Below are positions 9,201-18,262 of a stretch of DNA of 27,011 bases, piece by piece. The first letter of the stretch is position 1; each line of letters begins with the position of its first letter. Origin of the DNA: Leucogyrophana mollusca (taxonomy: Eukaryota; Basidiomycota; Agaricomycetes; Boletales); assembly GCA_021014945.1 (NCBI GenBank), contig MU266647.1, positions 1-27,011 of the forward strand. Direction: 5' to 3'. The translations under genes and the position numbers were made by a program. The notes beneath the pieces are model-generated. The model saw nothing but the letters and a program-made list of their open reading frames with translations, was not told where the DNA came from and did not search any database.

Positions 9201-10639
9201 GTTGATCACCCGAAGAGACAACGACGGGCGTAAAAGCCAGGTGCGCAGGAGGGAGCGGCCGAGTGACGTTTGGGTATTGTCTAGGGTACCTGCGCTGACA
9301 TCAGCGAGCATGCACCGCCGACAGGTGGATAAACAGACCAAATAATGAAAGTCCTTCTTTAGTCTTATCCGAATGTATTGACGCGTGATTCTCGTTTTCA
9401 AAAATTTGTAGTGAACTGGTGATATATCAAGCCTGAACACCTTATAAAATGTGGAACGCACAATAATGCATCGGCATTGATGTGCATCACTTGGTCTCTG
9501 AAGAATAGTGAGGTTCGTAAACAGGTAAGCCGGTGTCAAAACTCACAAGGTCAAGGCCTCTATACCGCGAACATCTAAGCCCTCTATACCTGTGTCATCA
9601 AATTCTCCTGCAGCTCGTTCTCTGGTAAGGTAATCGAGAAGCGCCCCAACACTCGAAATCTACGTGCTGAAACGGTGAGGACTGGCTCGGGATAGCGTGA
9701 TATTTACACTGACACAAAGTGGAGACGACTCGAGGGCGGCGAAATTCGCCAGTCTAATGGCCGCATTCCAGCGTTTCATGGTCGGGTCACCGCCAGCCTC
9801 TTTTCGTCTCTGCATAAACTCGTACGCATTCCGAGGCGCCAAGCTTGAGTCAGCATCAGATGATGCATGCCCGTTCGCATCTTCTTGAACCAATTCTGAG
9901 AGAAGATGTAAAGATAGAAGTCGGTCCCGGCCTTTGTGGGGAACAAATTCTTTGTGAGGTCTGATCTGGAAGATACTGCCGGAAGTTTCCACTAAGGTAG
10001 TAGCTGAGTATATGCGCGTGAAAGACAGAAGTACCGAGATGCACGACACGCACTGTGATTTTGGAGAATGGTAATGAAGCTGTCGTCCGCTCTGGAGCTG
10101 GTTAGTACAATGTCGGGACTGCATTGATCCAGGACTAATAAACGTTGAATGAGTGGCCCATACACATGCAGGGAGTCGCGCATATACTCAACGCAATTTG
10201 GATACATCGAAATGACCGCTTTCTTGGGTGTCTTCGAGGACATATATCAAGCACTTAACAGGGTCATAGTAGGCACATCCGATGCGTCCGCTCCACAGGA
10301 CTTCAGTACAGTACAGTATCTTCATGAAGTCTGGAGCCTACTGTTGGCACGATGCGGTCAAGCACACCTTCAATAAATACAATCAGTGGCATCAGATGTC
10401 GCCGCTATATCGCGCTGCATTAACATACATACCTTCAGAGAATCGGTTGATCCGTCTCCTTCATCAATTGATCCGTCATCGCTACGAGATTTTGAGCTTC
10501 CTTGCCACCTCACTCTCTTCGGGGCGACGTCACTTTCCTCCGGGTCCGATTTTGTCTCGTTGCCATCGAGCTCGAGCTCCTTGTCTGGCTGTCGGCGGGA
10601 AGTTGATCGAGTCCGTTTGAGTCCCGGTTTACGCGTCAT
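6244..10639 (-). CDS. MSH5: Meiotic MutS homologue MSH5
   Basis: MSH5 pairs with MSH4 (MutS-gamma) to stabilise recombination intermediates and promote meiotic crossovers; it acts in the nucleus and is not a mismatch-repair enzyme. Assembled protein: 954 aa, against 834 in human and about 900 in yeast. Seen in order: a basic, acidic disordered N-terminus (1-70); [13 protein letters not shown]; connector and lever parts ([23 protein letters not shown]); clamp; Walker A GANACGKS (662-669); IGCFVPAE; ESVSK; FMIDLNQ; Walker [12 protein letters not shown] (737-747); ATHFHE; then [21 protein letters not shown] and a C-terminal helical tail. Exons: 10639-10429, 10300-10193, 10134-10054, 9991-9714, 9659-9547, 9497-9462, 9415-9339, 9289-9042, 8987-8910, 8863-8804, 8751-8644, 8591-8510, 8453-8374, 8321-8311, 8250-8216, 8162-8121, 8074-7888, 7833-7665, 7616-7599, 7546-7520, 7465-7458, 7411-7368, 7311-7274, 7222-7111, 7019-6698, 6633-6538, 6439-6244. 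Two introns start with GC. The first junction (donor at 10428) is the least certain. It shares a 212-bp upstream region with BUD22. Confidence 0.93.
6634..6697 (-). other. GC-AG intron in MSH5
   Basis: Donor GCGAGT (6697) and acceptor CGCAAG (6634), 64 nt. Joining TATCG to TGTATCGCAA gives [14 protein letters not shown], the conserved MutS sequence. The only nearby GT (GTTCTT, 4 nt further in) leaves the wrong phase for the required downstream frame. Confidence 0.75.
7020..7110 (-). other. GC-AG intron in MSH5 just after Walker B
   Basis: Donor GCTCGT (7110), acceptor CACCCAG (7020), 91 nt. It joins GKGTIST to DGAGLF with an Asp codon split G|AT. Reading through runs into a TGA within a dozen codons, and GT sites inside give the wrong phase. 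Confidence 0.7.
7458..7465 (-). other. 8-nt microexon of MSH5
   Basis: Reads ATTGGATG on the minus strand, after CAATAG and before GTGCGT. It supplies Ile, Gly and two bases of Cys so that VALIQYMAQ continues as [16 protein letters not shown], the conserved MutS segment after the P-loop. Flanking introns are 54 nt (7519-7466) and 46 nt (7457-7412, with CTAAC 12 nt before its AG). Confidence 0.82.
7520..7616 (-). other. Two successive mini-exons (18 and 27 nt) in the MSH5 P-loop region
   Basis: Exon 7616-7599 (18 nt) encodes SVYLKQ and begins exactly at the Walker A serine; the preceding exon ends on the P-loop lysine. Exon 7546-7520 (27 nt) encodes VALIQYMAQ. They are separated by a 52-nt GTAAGT...CCCAG intron. 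Both are multiples of three and phase 0, so skipping either would keep the frame but remove P-loop or adjacent helix residues. Confidence 0.85.
8311..8321 (-). other. 11-nt microexon of MSH5
   Basis: Reads TTTTCTTCTGA on the minus strand, between GGCGCCAG and GTGAGC. It encodes Phe-Ser-Ser and two bases of Glu, joining GWTFQ to [12 protein letters not shown] and ending in the family motif GDLH a little later. Flanking introns are 52 and 60 nt. Without it the frame downstream is lost. Confidence 0.8.
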
Positions 10640-10851
10640 CTACGCGTCTTTATCAACACCTTCCTCGATTTATCTGCTCGCCGCGGATAATAAGTGCTGC
10701 GATGCGGCCTGGACAGTGGAATGGGATAGAAACGGTATATAGGATCTGTTGTCAGTGTCGGTTTGGCCAATTATGGTCGAATGCCGATTCAAGCTCCGCC
10801 TACATACCTTCCTCGCTGCTCTCTGGTAGGCACTTTGGCGTCACCCTGTAA
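10640..10851. promoter_or_regulatory. Shared upstream region between MSH5 and BUD22
   Basis: 212 bp separate the two divergent start codons, so both 5' UTRs and core promoters must fit here or overlap the first exons. Short AT-rich stretches are present but I see no certain TATA box or known meiotic element. Divergent arrangement is direct from the sequence; co-regulation is only a possibility. Confidence 0.5.
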
Positions 10852-12540
10852 ATGCCTCCACCAGATAAGACTCGCGGCACGAAGAGGAAGCGCCGTGCGG
10901 TGGATAATAAAGCAGTGAGTCGATATATGAGAGATGTTGACATTTCCACTGACGCGCTATCTACCAGGAGGACATAGGCACTAAAGTTGCTCAAAAACTG
11001 GCATGTCACCTTTAGCATGTCGGCTACGACATGTAAACTCAATGCAATATGATTTATCAAGCATCATGATGTGAGAGAAGTGAGGAAGGCCGCAAAGAAA
11101 GCGAAGCTGTTTGAGACGCAGAAGGTGCTCAAGAAACTCAAAGACCTCAGGTAACGCATATGGCGGCTGACCATGGTCCACCCTAAACTTAACGATGTTA
11201 CGCTGCAGACCCAAAGATGCCACGGCTAAAGATATCCCAGACATCGAGGCCCAGCTTGAGATCCTAAAGGCGAGTTGTCCGCGGCTGGTCGAGAACGTCG
11301 TAATGATCCCTATACCAGCATATTGACTACGAGTCGATGGCGAATACCGCTCTGAAAACCAAAATCAAAAAAGACCGCGTTTTATCAGATGACCCACACG
11401 TGCAGACTGCTGTGGCGGTCGAACTGGCCTCTGATGTAGTCGTCCCGGCGACAGTGGGGACAGCCTTGGGGAAGGTCCAGAGCCGAATTCTCAGTTCAAA
11501 GGTTCTGGCCTCAGAAATTTCCTCCGTGATTGAAGGCCTGAAAAGGCTCCTTCATCCCCCACCTAAAGATGCTGACGTTTTGGGGGATGGCGAGGGCGAT
11601 CTTATATCTCCACCGTCGAAGAAAACCAAACGTGCAGAAGCGAAACCCACCACCAGGGAGAAGGTGACTCTTGAAGACGACGAGGGATCCAACCTAGGCG
11701 ACGATGACCCCGATGACCATTCGAATGCCGATGAAGGTGATGGCGGCGGCTGGGAGTCTGGTACCGTCAGCGATGGTGAAAATATAGCCGAAGGAGACTG
11801 GGAGTCCCATTCAGCCAATGGCGACTCCGACGACGAAGATGGCACAAACGACACCGAGTCTGGTAGCCAAAGTGATGATGAATCGGGTGACGTATCAGTG
11901 ACCCGGAAACGCCCTGCGCCACCTGACACGGCGCAGATGAAGAAAGGCAAGGCCAACGCACAGTCGGCATTCCTTCCTTCTTTGTCTGTCGGATTCACCC
12001 GAGGAGACTCCGATAGCGAGTGGAGTGATAGCGAGGAGAAAGTTGCCGACGAAATCAAGAAGAACCGACGCGGTCAACGTGCACGACGGGCGTAAGTTGT
12101 TGTTTGTTATGATCATGCTTCGAGCTCATAGTTACTCCGTTTGCTATGTATACAGAATATGGGAGAAGAAGTTCGGAAGGAACGCCAACCATGTGAAGAA
12201 GCAGAAAGAGACCGCTGAACCCTTCAAGCGTCCTCGCTCCGGCGTCGTTCCTACGGACCAGCGACGGGAGCGAAACAATAGATTTGCCCAACGTCAGTCT
12301 CACCCGGACCATCCTTCTCATCGTAGTGTCCCACAGAAGCATCAACCGCAATTCAGCCAGGCCTCGGATTCTGGATGGAACTCTCGTAGTGCGAAGGGCT
12401 CTGTGGGATCACGACCAAGTCTGGGTGGGCCTTCACAGAACCGTCGGGATGAACGGCCGTTACACCCGTCCTGGGAGGCCAAGAAGAAGCAGAAGAGTGC
12501 CAGTATTGTGCCTGCGCAAGGGACAAAGATTGTATTCTAG
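10852..12540 (+). CDS. BUD22: BUD22 / SRFBP1-family ribosome biogenesis factor
   Basis: Yeast Bud22 is a nucleolar protein needed for 18S rRNA maturation and 40S assembly; animal SRFBP1 shares the domain. Assembled protein: 467 aa. The N-terminal helical part has REVRKAAKKAKLFETQKVLKKL (residues about 36-57), then ANTALKTKIKKDR, and KVQSRILSSKVLASEISSVIEGL. A long acidic Asp/Glu/Ser-rich middle follows, then the C-terminal family signature: SDSEWSDSEE, RRGQRARRAIWEKKFG, NHVKKQ, and HPSWEAKKKQK near the end, with GTKIVF as the last residues. Exons: 10852-10914, 10968-11000, 11062-11150, 11209-11269, 11319-12091, 12156-12540 (1404 nt). Introns 2 and 4 start with GC. The start gives MPPPDKTRGTKRKRR, a basic nucleolar-type start. 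Downstream it is convergent with the zinc-finger gene, 342 nt away. Confidence 0.9.
11001..11061 (+). other. GC-AG intron in BUD22
   Basis: Donor GCATGT (11001), acceptor ATCAAG (11061), 61 nt. It joins EDIGTKVAQKL to HHDVREVRKAAKK in phase 0. The neighbouring GTCACC donor gives a frame that stops at once. Confidence 0.72.
11270..11318 (+). other. GC-AG intron in BUD22
   Basis: Donor AAG|GCGAGT, acceptor TACCAG (11318), 49 nt. It joins IEAQLEILK to HIDYESMANTALKTK, as expected in the family. Reading through ends at a TGA at 11325-11327 and loses this segment. Confidence 0.75.
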
Positions 12541-12882
12541 TCACATTGGAATCGTTATCGCGGAGTAGCGAAGGTCCTATCTCTGAGCACTCCGCGCCGA
12601 TCGATATCAGCGCGACAAACTTTTGGAAACATGGTATCCGCTGTATCCACGTTATCGCAATCGGAGGACATGGGTGTGATTTCCGAAGAAAGATAAAAGA
12701 CACCGTGGTATTGGTACATTACATAATAGTAATGACCACTATGAGCAACAGGAACTTTTGAATGTACATAGGCGGATGAGGATATCGCAAGAGCAACGAC
12801 TATGGATACAGGGTGGACCAAAATAACGCAACGAAAGCAAGGGACCGTATCAACGATAACGACTTCTTTTCAACCCAAAGGA
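12541..12882. other. Intergenic, between convergent BUD22 and zinc-finger genes
   Basis: Contains the two 3' UTRs. I see no gene and no clear repeat here. Confidence 0.4.
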
Positions 12883-13569
12883 TCAGACCCTCTTGCGACT
12901 AGGTTTGCAAACGTGCCTTTTCCCGCCATCCAGCCTACACGCTCGCGAACACCACATATCGCTGCACCGCGGACAGCGAGGAAAGTCCTTGCCCGCCTTG
13001 AGGCACGTTGCGCAGACGGCCTGACTCGAGAGCTTGGATGCGCTCTCCACGGCCTCAAGAATGGGATGCAGCTTCGCAAAACTGAGTTCTTCAATGAAAG
13101 GTGGAGGGAGAGGAGCCGGTGGGATTAGGGTGCTCGCGGAAGTGTCCTCCAGGTAAGAATCCTCAGACGACGTCCGGCTTATTGACGGGCTTCGCAGAGG
13201 GGTCGAAGGGGACAGCGGAGATTCTGGTGAACCTGGGGCGATGAAGTCGAAATCCGACGACCATCCAATATCACGCTGCTTCCCGCGACGTTTTGAGGTA
13301 TCTGGGATGTTCAGATACGTGTGTAGCCAGTAGCTGGCAGACGGAGTGGTAGTGAACGAGCCATAGGCACTGTGGTGACCTATTGTGGCTGCTGGTGAGG
13401 ACGGCTCTGAAAGCCTTTGAAAATACGAGGATGCGGAAGATTGGGATGACACGGAGGAGAGTGACAGGCTCTGCCTCCGATGTCGTGCCGGGGTCAAGTC
13501 CCAGCTGTGCCGCTGAGTTAGGGTGGTGAGCACGTCATAAGGCAGTAGCAAAGCGAAACGGAAGGTCAT
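12883..13569 (-). CDS. Protein with C-terminal MYND/HIT-like zinc finger
   Basis: Single open frame of 228 aa. Residues 30-160 are Ser/Pro/Thr-rich and probably disordered. The C-terminus carries a compact cysteine cluster: Cys186, Cys189, Cys199, Cys202, Cys207, Cys211, His219, Cys221, in the context CATC...RCPRC...WCSRAC...HVC. The C6HC order resembles MYND and HIT zinc fingers, which bind partner proteins rather than DNA, but the final H-x-C spacing is shorter than the usual MYND H-x3-C. No catalytic domain accompanies it. The N-terminus (FALLLPYDVLTTL) is hydrophobic. A further 5' exon cannot be excluded; TATATATTT lies on the minus strand near 13810. Function unknown; a role in protein-protein contacts is inference. 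Confidence 0.6.
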   Translation of the reverse strand: MTFRFALLLPYDVLTTLTQRHSWDLTPARHRRQSLSLSSVSSQSSASSYFQRLSEPSSPAATIGHHSAYGSFTTTPSASYWLHTYLNIPDTSKRRGKQRDIGWSSDFDFIAPGSPESPLSPSTPLRSPSISRTSSEDSYLEDTSASTLIPPAPLPPPFIEELSFAKLHPILEAVESASKLSSQAVCATCLKAGKDFPRCPRCSDMWCSRACRLDGGKRHVCKPSRKRV

Positions 13570-15571
13570 ACCTCATGAGGGGCGAGTGAAGTATGGCACA
13601 CCTGGCTCATGAGATTTTTGGGAGGGAGTGATGCGAAACGAAAGTCTCCAACTCAAGGTGCCTTTAAGGACTCGCGTCTCCAAGAGCACCAATAAATGCG
13701 ACAAGAGCCGATCGGACCCAGGAAGATCGTCCTGGAGTAAGGTTTTTCGGATGTTAGCGAAGGTCAAACTCGGAGTCTCCAAGCTTCGGTTTTGGCAGAA
13801 GCAAATATATAGTGGAAGCAATAGTGCGCACCTTTATGGCTAGGCCTCTCACCTGATATGATGGAGAGCAGAAGAGCGGCGAGACGTGACAGACGATGGG
13901 GTGAATGCTCGGTTTAATGATAACATGTACCGCGCGCTTTATACTGTGACGGAGGAGGGCTAAACTGATTTAGGCCGGCGCTGGCAATGGAGATATGGTG
14001 GCCAAGTTTTTTCATTCAGATTCAGATTCCATGTCCAGGCCCCAGGCCCGGAGGAACTCCCTTCGTGGGTCAGTCGTGCGTGAACCAATGATGGGCCGCC
14101 GGACTGGACTGTACATGACCCGACAAACTGGGAGACTGACCTTCACGGAGGAAAAACGATTTCGATCTTATCCAGTTTCACCTCCGAGAAAGGCAACTAT
14201 TTATGCACATCTTGTGCCGAAAAACGGCGTGTCCGTTCCAAGTGGGAAAAGCGGTGTGGACAGACAGTCTGATGGCTCACAAGTATCCTTGTCAGTCATA
14301 AAGAACAAGTCACCGGGGTGATATGAACAGTAACCCATTCGGGTCCAGCCCGTCGAAAGGAATCAGGCTCTCATAAAAACTACGTCAAGCAAATACTCCC
14401 ATGGTCAAGTGCTCGGTCAACTTACCAAAGATTTCAGCATTAAGTCGTAATGAAGGGCGAGAATAAGGTGCTTGATCGTGCTTGCCTCTACTACTGGAGG
14501 TATTCGTTCCACGGCTCTGATCAGAAACATGGTTCATTAGTTCTTAGTGATCATCCACCTCTTTTCCAACTACCTCGGCATCTTTGACTGTAAACAGTTG
14601 TCCCAATAGTCAAATGGATGATGTGGATAGAAGTGAAATTTGGTTGTGGGATCTCATCCTTCCAGGGAATGCTTGGTACGGCACCCTTCCCGGTGCGTCG
14701 TCAGCTGGCTTGCAGTCCTGCCCCACCGAACCAGCCAACTGACATCCCGCGGACCATGGGTGTTTTGTGTGGGATTCGGAACTCCGCCCTCTCCAACTTC
14801 TTGAATCGGCATGGGGCGGCACAAAGTTTCGAACGATCAAACGCTGTTGGTAGTGACCTTTGAGAAAACCATGTGTCCTGGGGTCGACGTAAAAGCCCGC
14901 GGTGACTTTGTAGAGGGTTGAATGAAAGAAGAGAAGTTCCCCGCTCGATCGCCACGAGGATAGCATCCAGAACAACCCTTGGCAAATGATATTCCATAAG
15001 TCGTTCCGGATCCAAAATGTGCACGCGACCTCTGTAAGATCAGCCTGAAAGTCCTGAGCTGGCCGACGGTGGGCCGGGAATTTCCCAGTGTATCGAGAGG
15101 GTTTGCGCAATGTAGAATATATGGAGCCACCACGTTCGCGAAACTGTTATCGGTCTGTATCGCGGTATCAGTCGCACCAGAAAGCTTGCACTGCCATGAT
15201 ACCTGCGTCAGGTTCTGCCGAATTGCTTGCACAGGACACGAACCCCAAACCCATAACCCACAGACTCAGAGGCGGTATCCACAGACTGGCAGGATCCTGG
15301 CAGGCGCGGCCACAGCTCCAGCCCTTGGTAGGACGAAAAGACAAACAAGACAAAATAGGAATGACTTGCGTGCTGTGCGAGAGGCAGAGTTGCAAAGGGC
15401 ACCGGCATACGACCACATCCGCTGCACTCTGAAATTTTCTTACAGCTCCTGCCTTTATCTTTTACGTCCAGCGAGAGTCATAAATTGTACTCACAGAAAA
15501 TCACACTTTGAGGCGCGCTTAAACCAGCTTTCTGCTGTCTTTTTACGTCTTTTCCGCATCAATAATCAGGC
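13570..15571. other. Long stretch without a supported gene
   Basis: About 2 kb between divergent genes. An open frame of 108 codons at 13995-14321 (+) and three overlapping minus-strand open frames at 14610-15230 are present, but none shows a recognisable motif or coherent splicing. One minus frame (15024-14701) has a helical-looking piece, ERLMEYHLPRVVLDAILVAI, that might be a decayed or unrecognised gene. The last few hundred bases before 15572 are likely 5' UTR and promoter of the phosphatase gene. Confidence 0.35.
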
Positions 15572-17804
15572 ATGGTAAGTTGGAACATATCTTCGGGTCA
15601 TCTACCTAGTTTCTAACATCGGATGGTCATGTTATAGGGTCAGACTCTTTCGGCACCCGGTCAGTCATGTTTCCATGTCGCTGGCATCCGTCTTTGTCTC
15701 GATGAACGCAGCGGTTACTTATCTCCATTGCCACAGCCACGGACAAGAAATCAGAGTTGGGGGAAGATGATCGATATCTGTTTGCTGTTTCTGAGATGCA
15801 GGGATGGAGAATCAGTGCGTTTCTCTCAGTGTCCCTTCTATGATCTCTCTGACTTGTTTTGAAACATCAACACCTATATTCGCCGTCGCTCCACACTTAT
15901 GAATTCTCTCTACTCATATAGCTATGGAGGATGCGCACGCAGCTGTATTGTCTCTAGATGAAGCAACGAATGACAAGAATACATTCTTCGCTGTTTACGA
16001 CGGTCATGGCGGTAGGTACCTCTCGCCTGATCCATGCTGCGAGTTCTAACACGGCGCAGGCGGAACGGTCGCGAAATTTGCTGGTAAAAATGTCCACAAG
16101 CGTCTTGTTGCCGAAGAAGCCTACCGTGAGAAGCGATATGACGAGGCTTTGAAAAGGGCGTTTTTGGGAACTGATGAGGATCTGCTTGCTGGTGCGCAAT
16201 CATCTTCTCTCATCCGCTGAAACACTCGTGTGGTCTCAACGGGTACGTGATATAGATCCCGCTCATACCCGCGATCCCTCTGGATGTACTGCGGTCGCTG
16301 CACTGGTCACGGATAACGGGAAAATATACGTGGTACGGCATATGTGAAGGCTTCTGTTCGGGCGCTTTCTCATCAACTGAAACCCACAGGCCAATGCGGG
16401 CGACTCGCGATCTGTGCTAAGTGTAAAGGGTGAAGTGAAACCCCTCAGTTTTGACCACAAGCCATCAAGTGAAAGTCAGTCTCACATTCCACGTTACACC
16501 CTCATTCTTTCCCCTGATCCGCGTGGAATGTAGCCGAGAGAGCCCGTATCGTCGGTGCTGGCGGATATATAGAGTATGGCCGTGTTAACGGTCAGTACCG
16601 AATTGGTTTCTACCTCACTTTGCTCAACGACGAGAATTCTAGGGAACTTGGCCCTGTCAAGAGCACTTGGGGATTTCGAGTTCAAGAAAAATTATTCCCT
16701 TATTCCCCAAAAACAAGTAATCACCGCTGACCCTGACGTCACCGTGCACGATGTTACAGATGAGGACGAGTTCCTCGTACTAGCATGTGACGGTCAGCAC
16801 CCGGTTCCTCCACTTCGGGATAGTATTCTCACTAGTTGACGTATTTGACAGGGATCTGGGATTGTCTATCATCACAGCAGGTCGTTGATTATATTCGGCT
16901 CAAGGTCTCAGAGGGTATGGAACTATCCGAAATTGGCGAGGCGATGTGCGAACTCTGTCTTGCTCCGGACACTTCTTCCGGAGCGGGCATTGGATGCGAC
17001 AATATGACCGTCCTCATCGTCGCACTCTTACAGGGCCGCACGAAACAAGAATGGTATCAATGGATCACCGACCGCGTTAAGACGCGCTATGGCTATGACA
17101 CTCCCGATACCGTCCCACAGATATACTCGCAAACCAGGCTGATGGCATTCAAGGCACGCAGAGAGGCGCAGGAGGAGCGGGAGCGCTTGCGGAAGGAGCG
17201 AGGAGACGAAGGTTCGGGCTTCCTCGGAGGGTCGAGCGCGTTCTCCGGGTTCGCACGTGTGCTGGGAAGCACAGGTGGCATATCGTTTCACCCCGGGTCC
17301 GCGATAATGAGCGATAATGGCCCGCTCATGTTCGGTACCAACGACGATAGCGAAGATGACGACAGCGGGGACGAGATGGAGACGGACGGCGTCGGATCGG
17401 GTCGGTCATTCTTCAGCGATACTTTTGGACTCGGGCGGTCGCGGTCGTCAGATGCCACGCAGACGCTGAGGGATCGGCTGGCCGCGTTTGAGCGGGACAT
17501 ACGGGAGGACTTCGATGATGCTGAGTTGGGCATAGATGGAGATGCGAGGATGGTAGAGATCGAGGACGATGTCGAGGAAGACGGGCCCTTTGACGGCGTC
17601 AACGGCAAGATCCCAAAGTCACCAAGTCCAACCCCAAGTCCGAATGGCGTGCAAGGGGAGGCGCCCCCACCGCCGAAACCAACAGTCAATGGCGACGTCA
17701 CACCCGTCCCGCAGTTTAAATCGCAGCCCTTAGGGGATGCTCCAGAGCCTTCAGTAAAAGCGGACGGGCTCATGGACGCTAGCGAAGACCCTCTAAAGAC
17801 GTAG
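15572..17804 (+). CDS. PP2C-type Ser/Thr phosphatase (PTC2/PTC3-like)
   Basis: Metal-dependent protein phosphatase (PPM family), 548 aa; yeast relatives Ptc2 and Ptc3 switch off stress MAP-kinase and DNA-damage checkpoint signalling. Motifs: MGQTLSAP start (a candidate N-myristoylation glycine), WRITMEDAH (residues 32-40), [11 protein letters not shown] (56-66, metal-binding Asp61), ANAGDSRSV (135-143), [37 protein letters not shown] (Asp231), and [10 protein letters not shown]. The last roughly 200 residues are an acidic, Ser/Pro-rich tail. Exons: 15572-15574, 15638-15659, 15737-15814, 15922-16011, 16060-16191, 16256-16332, 16390-16474, 16534-16590, 16643-16792, 16852-17804 (1647 nt). The coding part of the first exon is only the ATG, followed at once by a GTAAGT donor, and the second exon is 22 nt. 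All introns are GT-AG. Confidence 0.94.
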
Positions 17805-18262
17805 TACTCGCAGGTGGACGTCTTTGCACACAACTACCGATTTTCTTTTTCCCCCTCCTTTTTCCGCGTAATTTTCCATCCGATTCTTGCCGCCTCTTCT
17901 TCTTTTCTCTACCTGGACCGCGCCAGGTTTGTCATTTGGGCTATCTCGTGCTCCTCTATATCTATCTGGTCTGTACTGTTGTTGTCACCATCACAAAGCT
18001 TCAAGCTTCCAGTTGTAGCATCTGTCGAGATTGACGGTTCACGATTCCCATCCCCGAACCTCAGTATCATACACCGCGACCTTATATACTCTTTACAACA
18101 GCCTCTCATTCCTATTCCACAAACAAATGTAAATAACGCGCTCCCCATCACCATCTGCATCAGTGACTTAGTATTTGGTTCGGGTCAGTGTAAGTAGATG
18201 AACGACTTGGGCTGCGTAGTATTAGTATCATCAACTTACATCGTGAGGTCCACAGGTTTGCA
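17805..18262. promoter_or_regulatory. Intergenic and 5' region of the deacetylase gene
   Basis: Pyrimidine-rich stretch at 17845-17910, typical of fungal promoters and UTRs. A good candidate 5' UTR intron runs from GTAAGT at 18190 to CCACAG at 18255 (66 nt), ending 7 nt before the ATG. No other gene is seen. Confidence 0.45.

Noticed and set aside
11552..12058. 168-codon minus-strand open frame inside BUD22
   Set aside because: Antisense shadow of the acidic repeat region (GAT/GAC/GAG rich); Ser-rich with no independent features.
12802..13128. Plus-strand open frame of 108 codons
   Set aside because: Antisense to the zinc-finger gene, whose clustered Cys/His residues make the minus strand clearly the coding one.
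15069..15578. 169-codon plus-strand open frame before the phosphatase
   Set aside because: No motif, atypical composition, and it runs over the true start ATG and donor of the PP2C gene.
17288..17833. 181-codon minus-strand open frame
   Set aside because: Ser-rich shadow of the acidic tail of the phosphatase.
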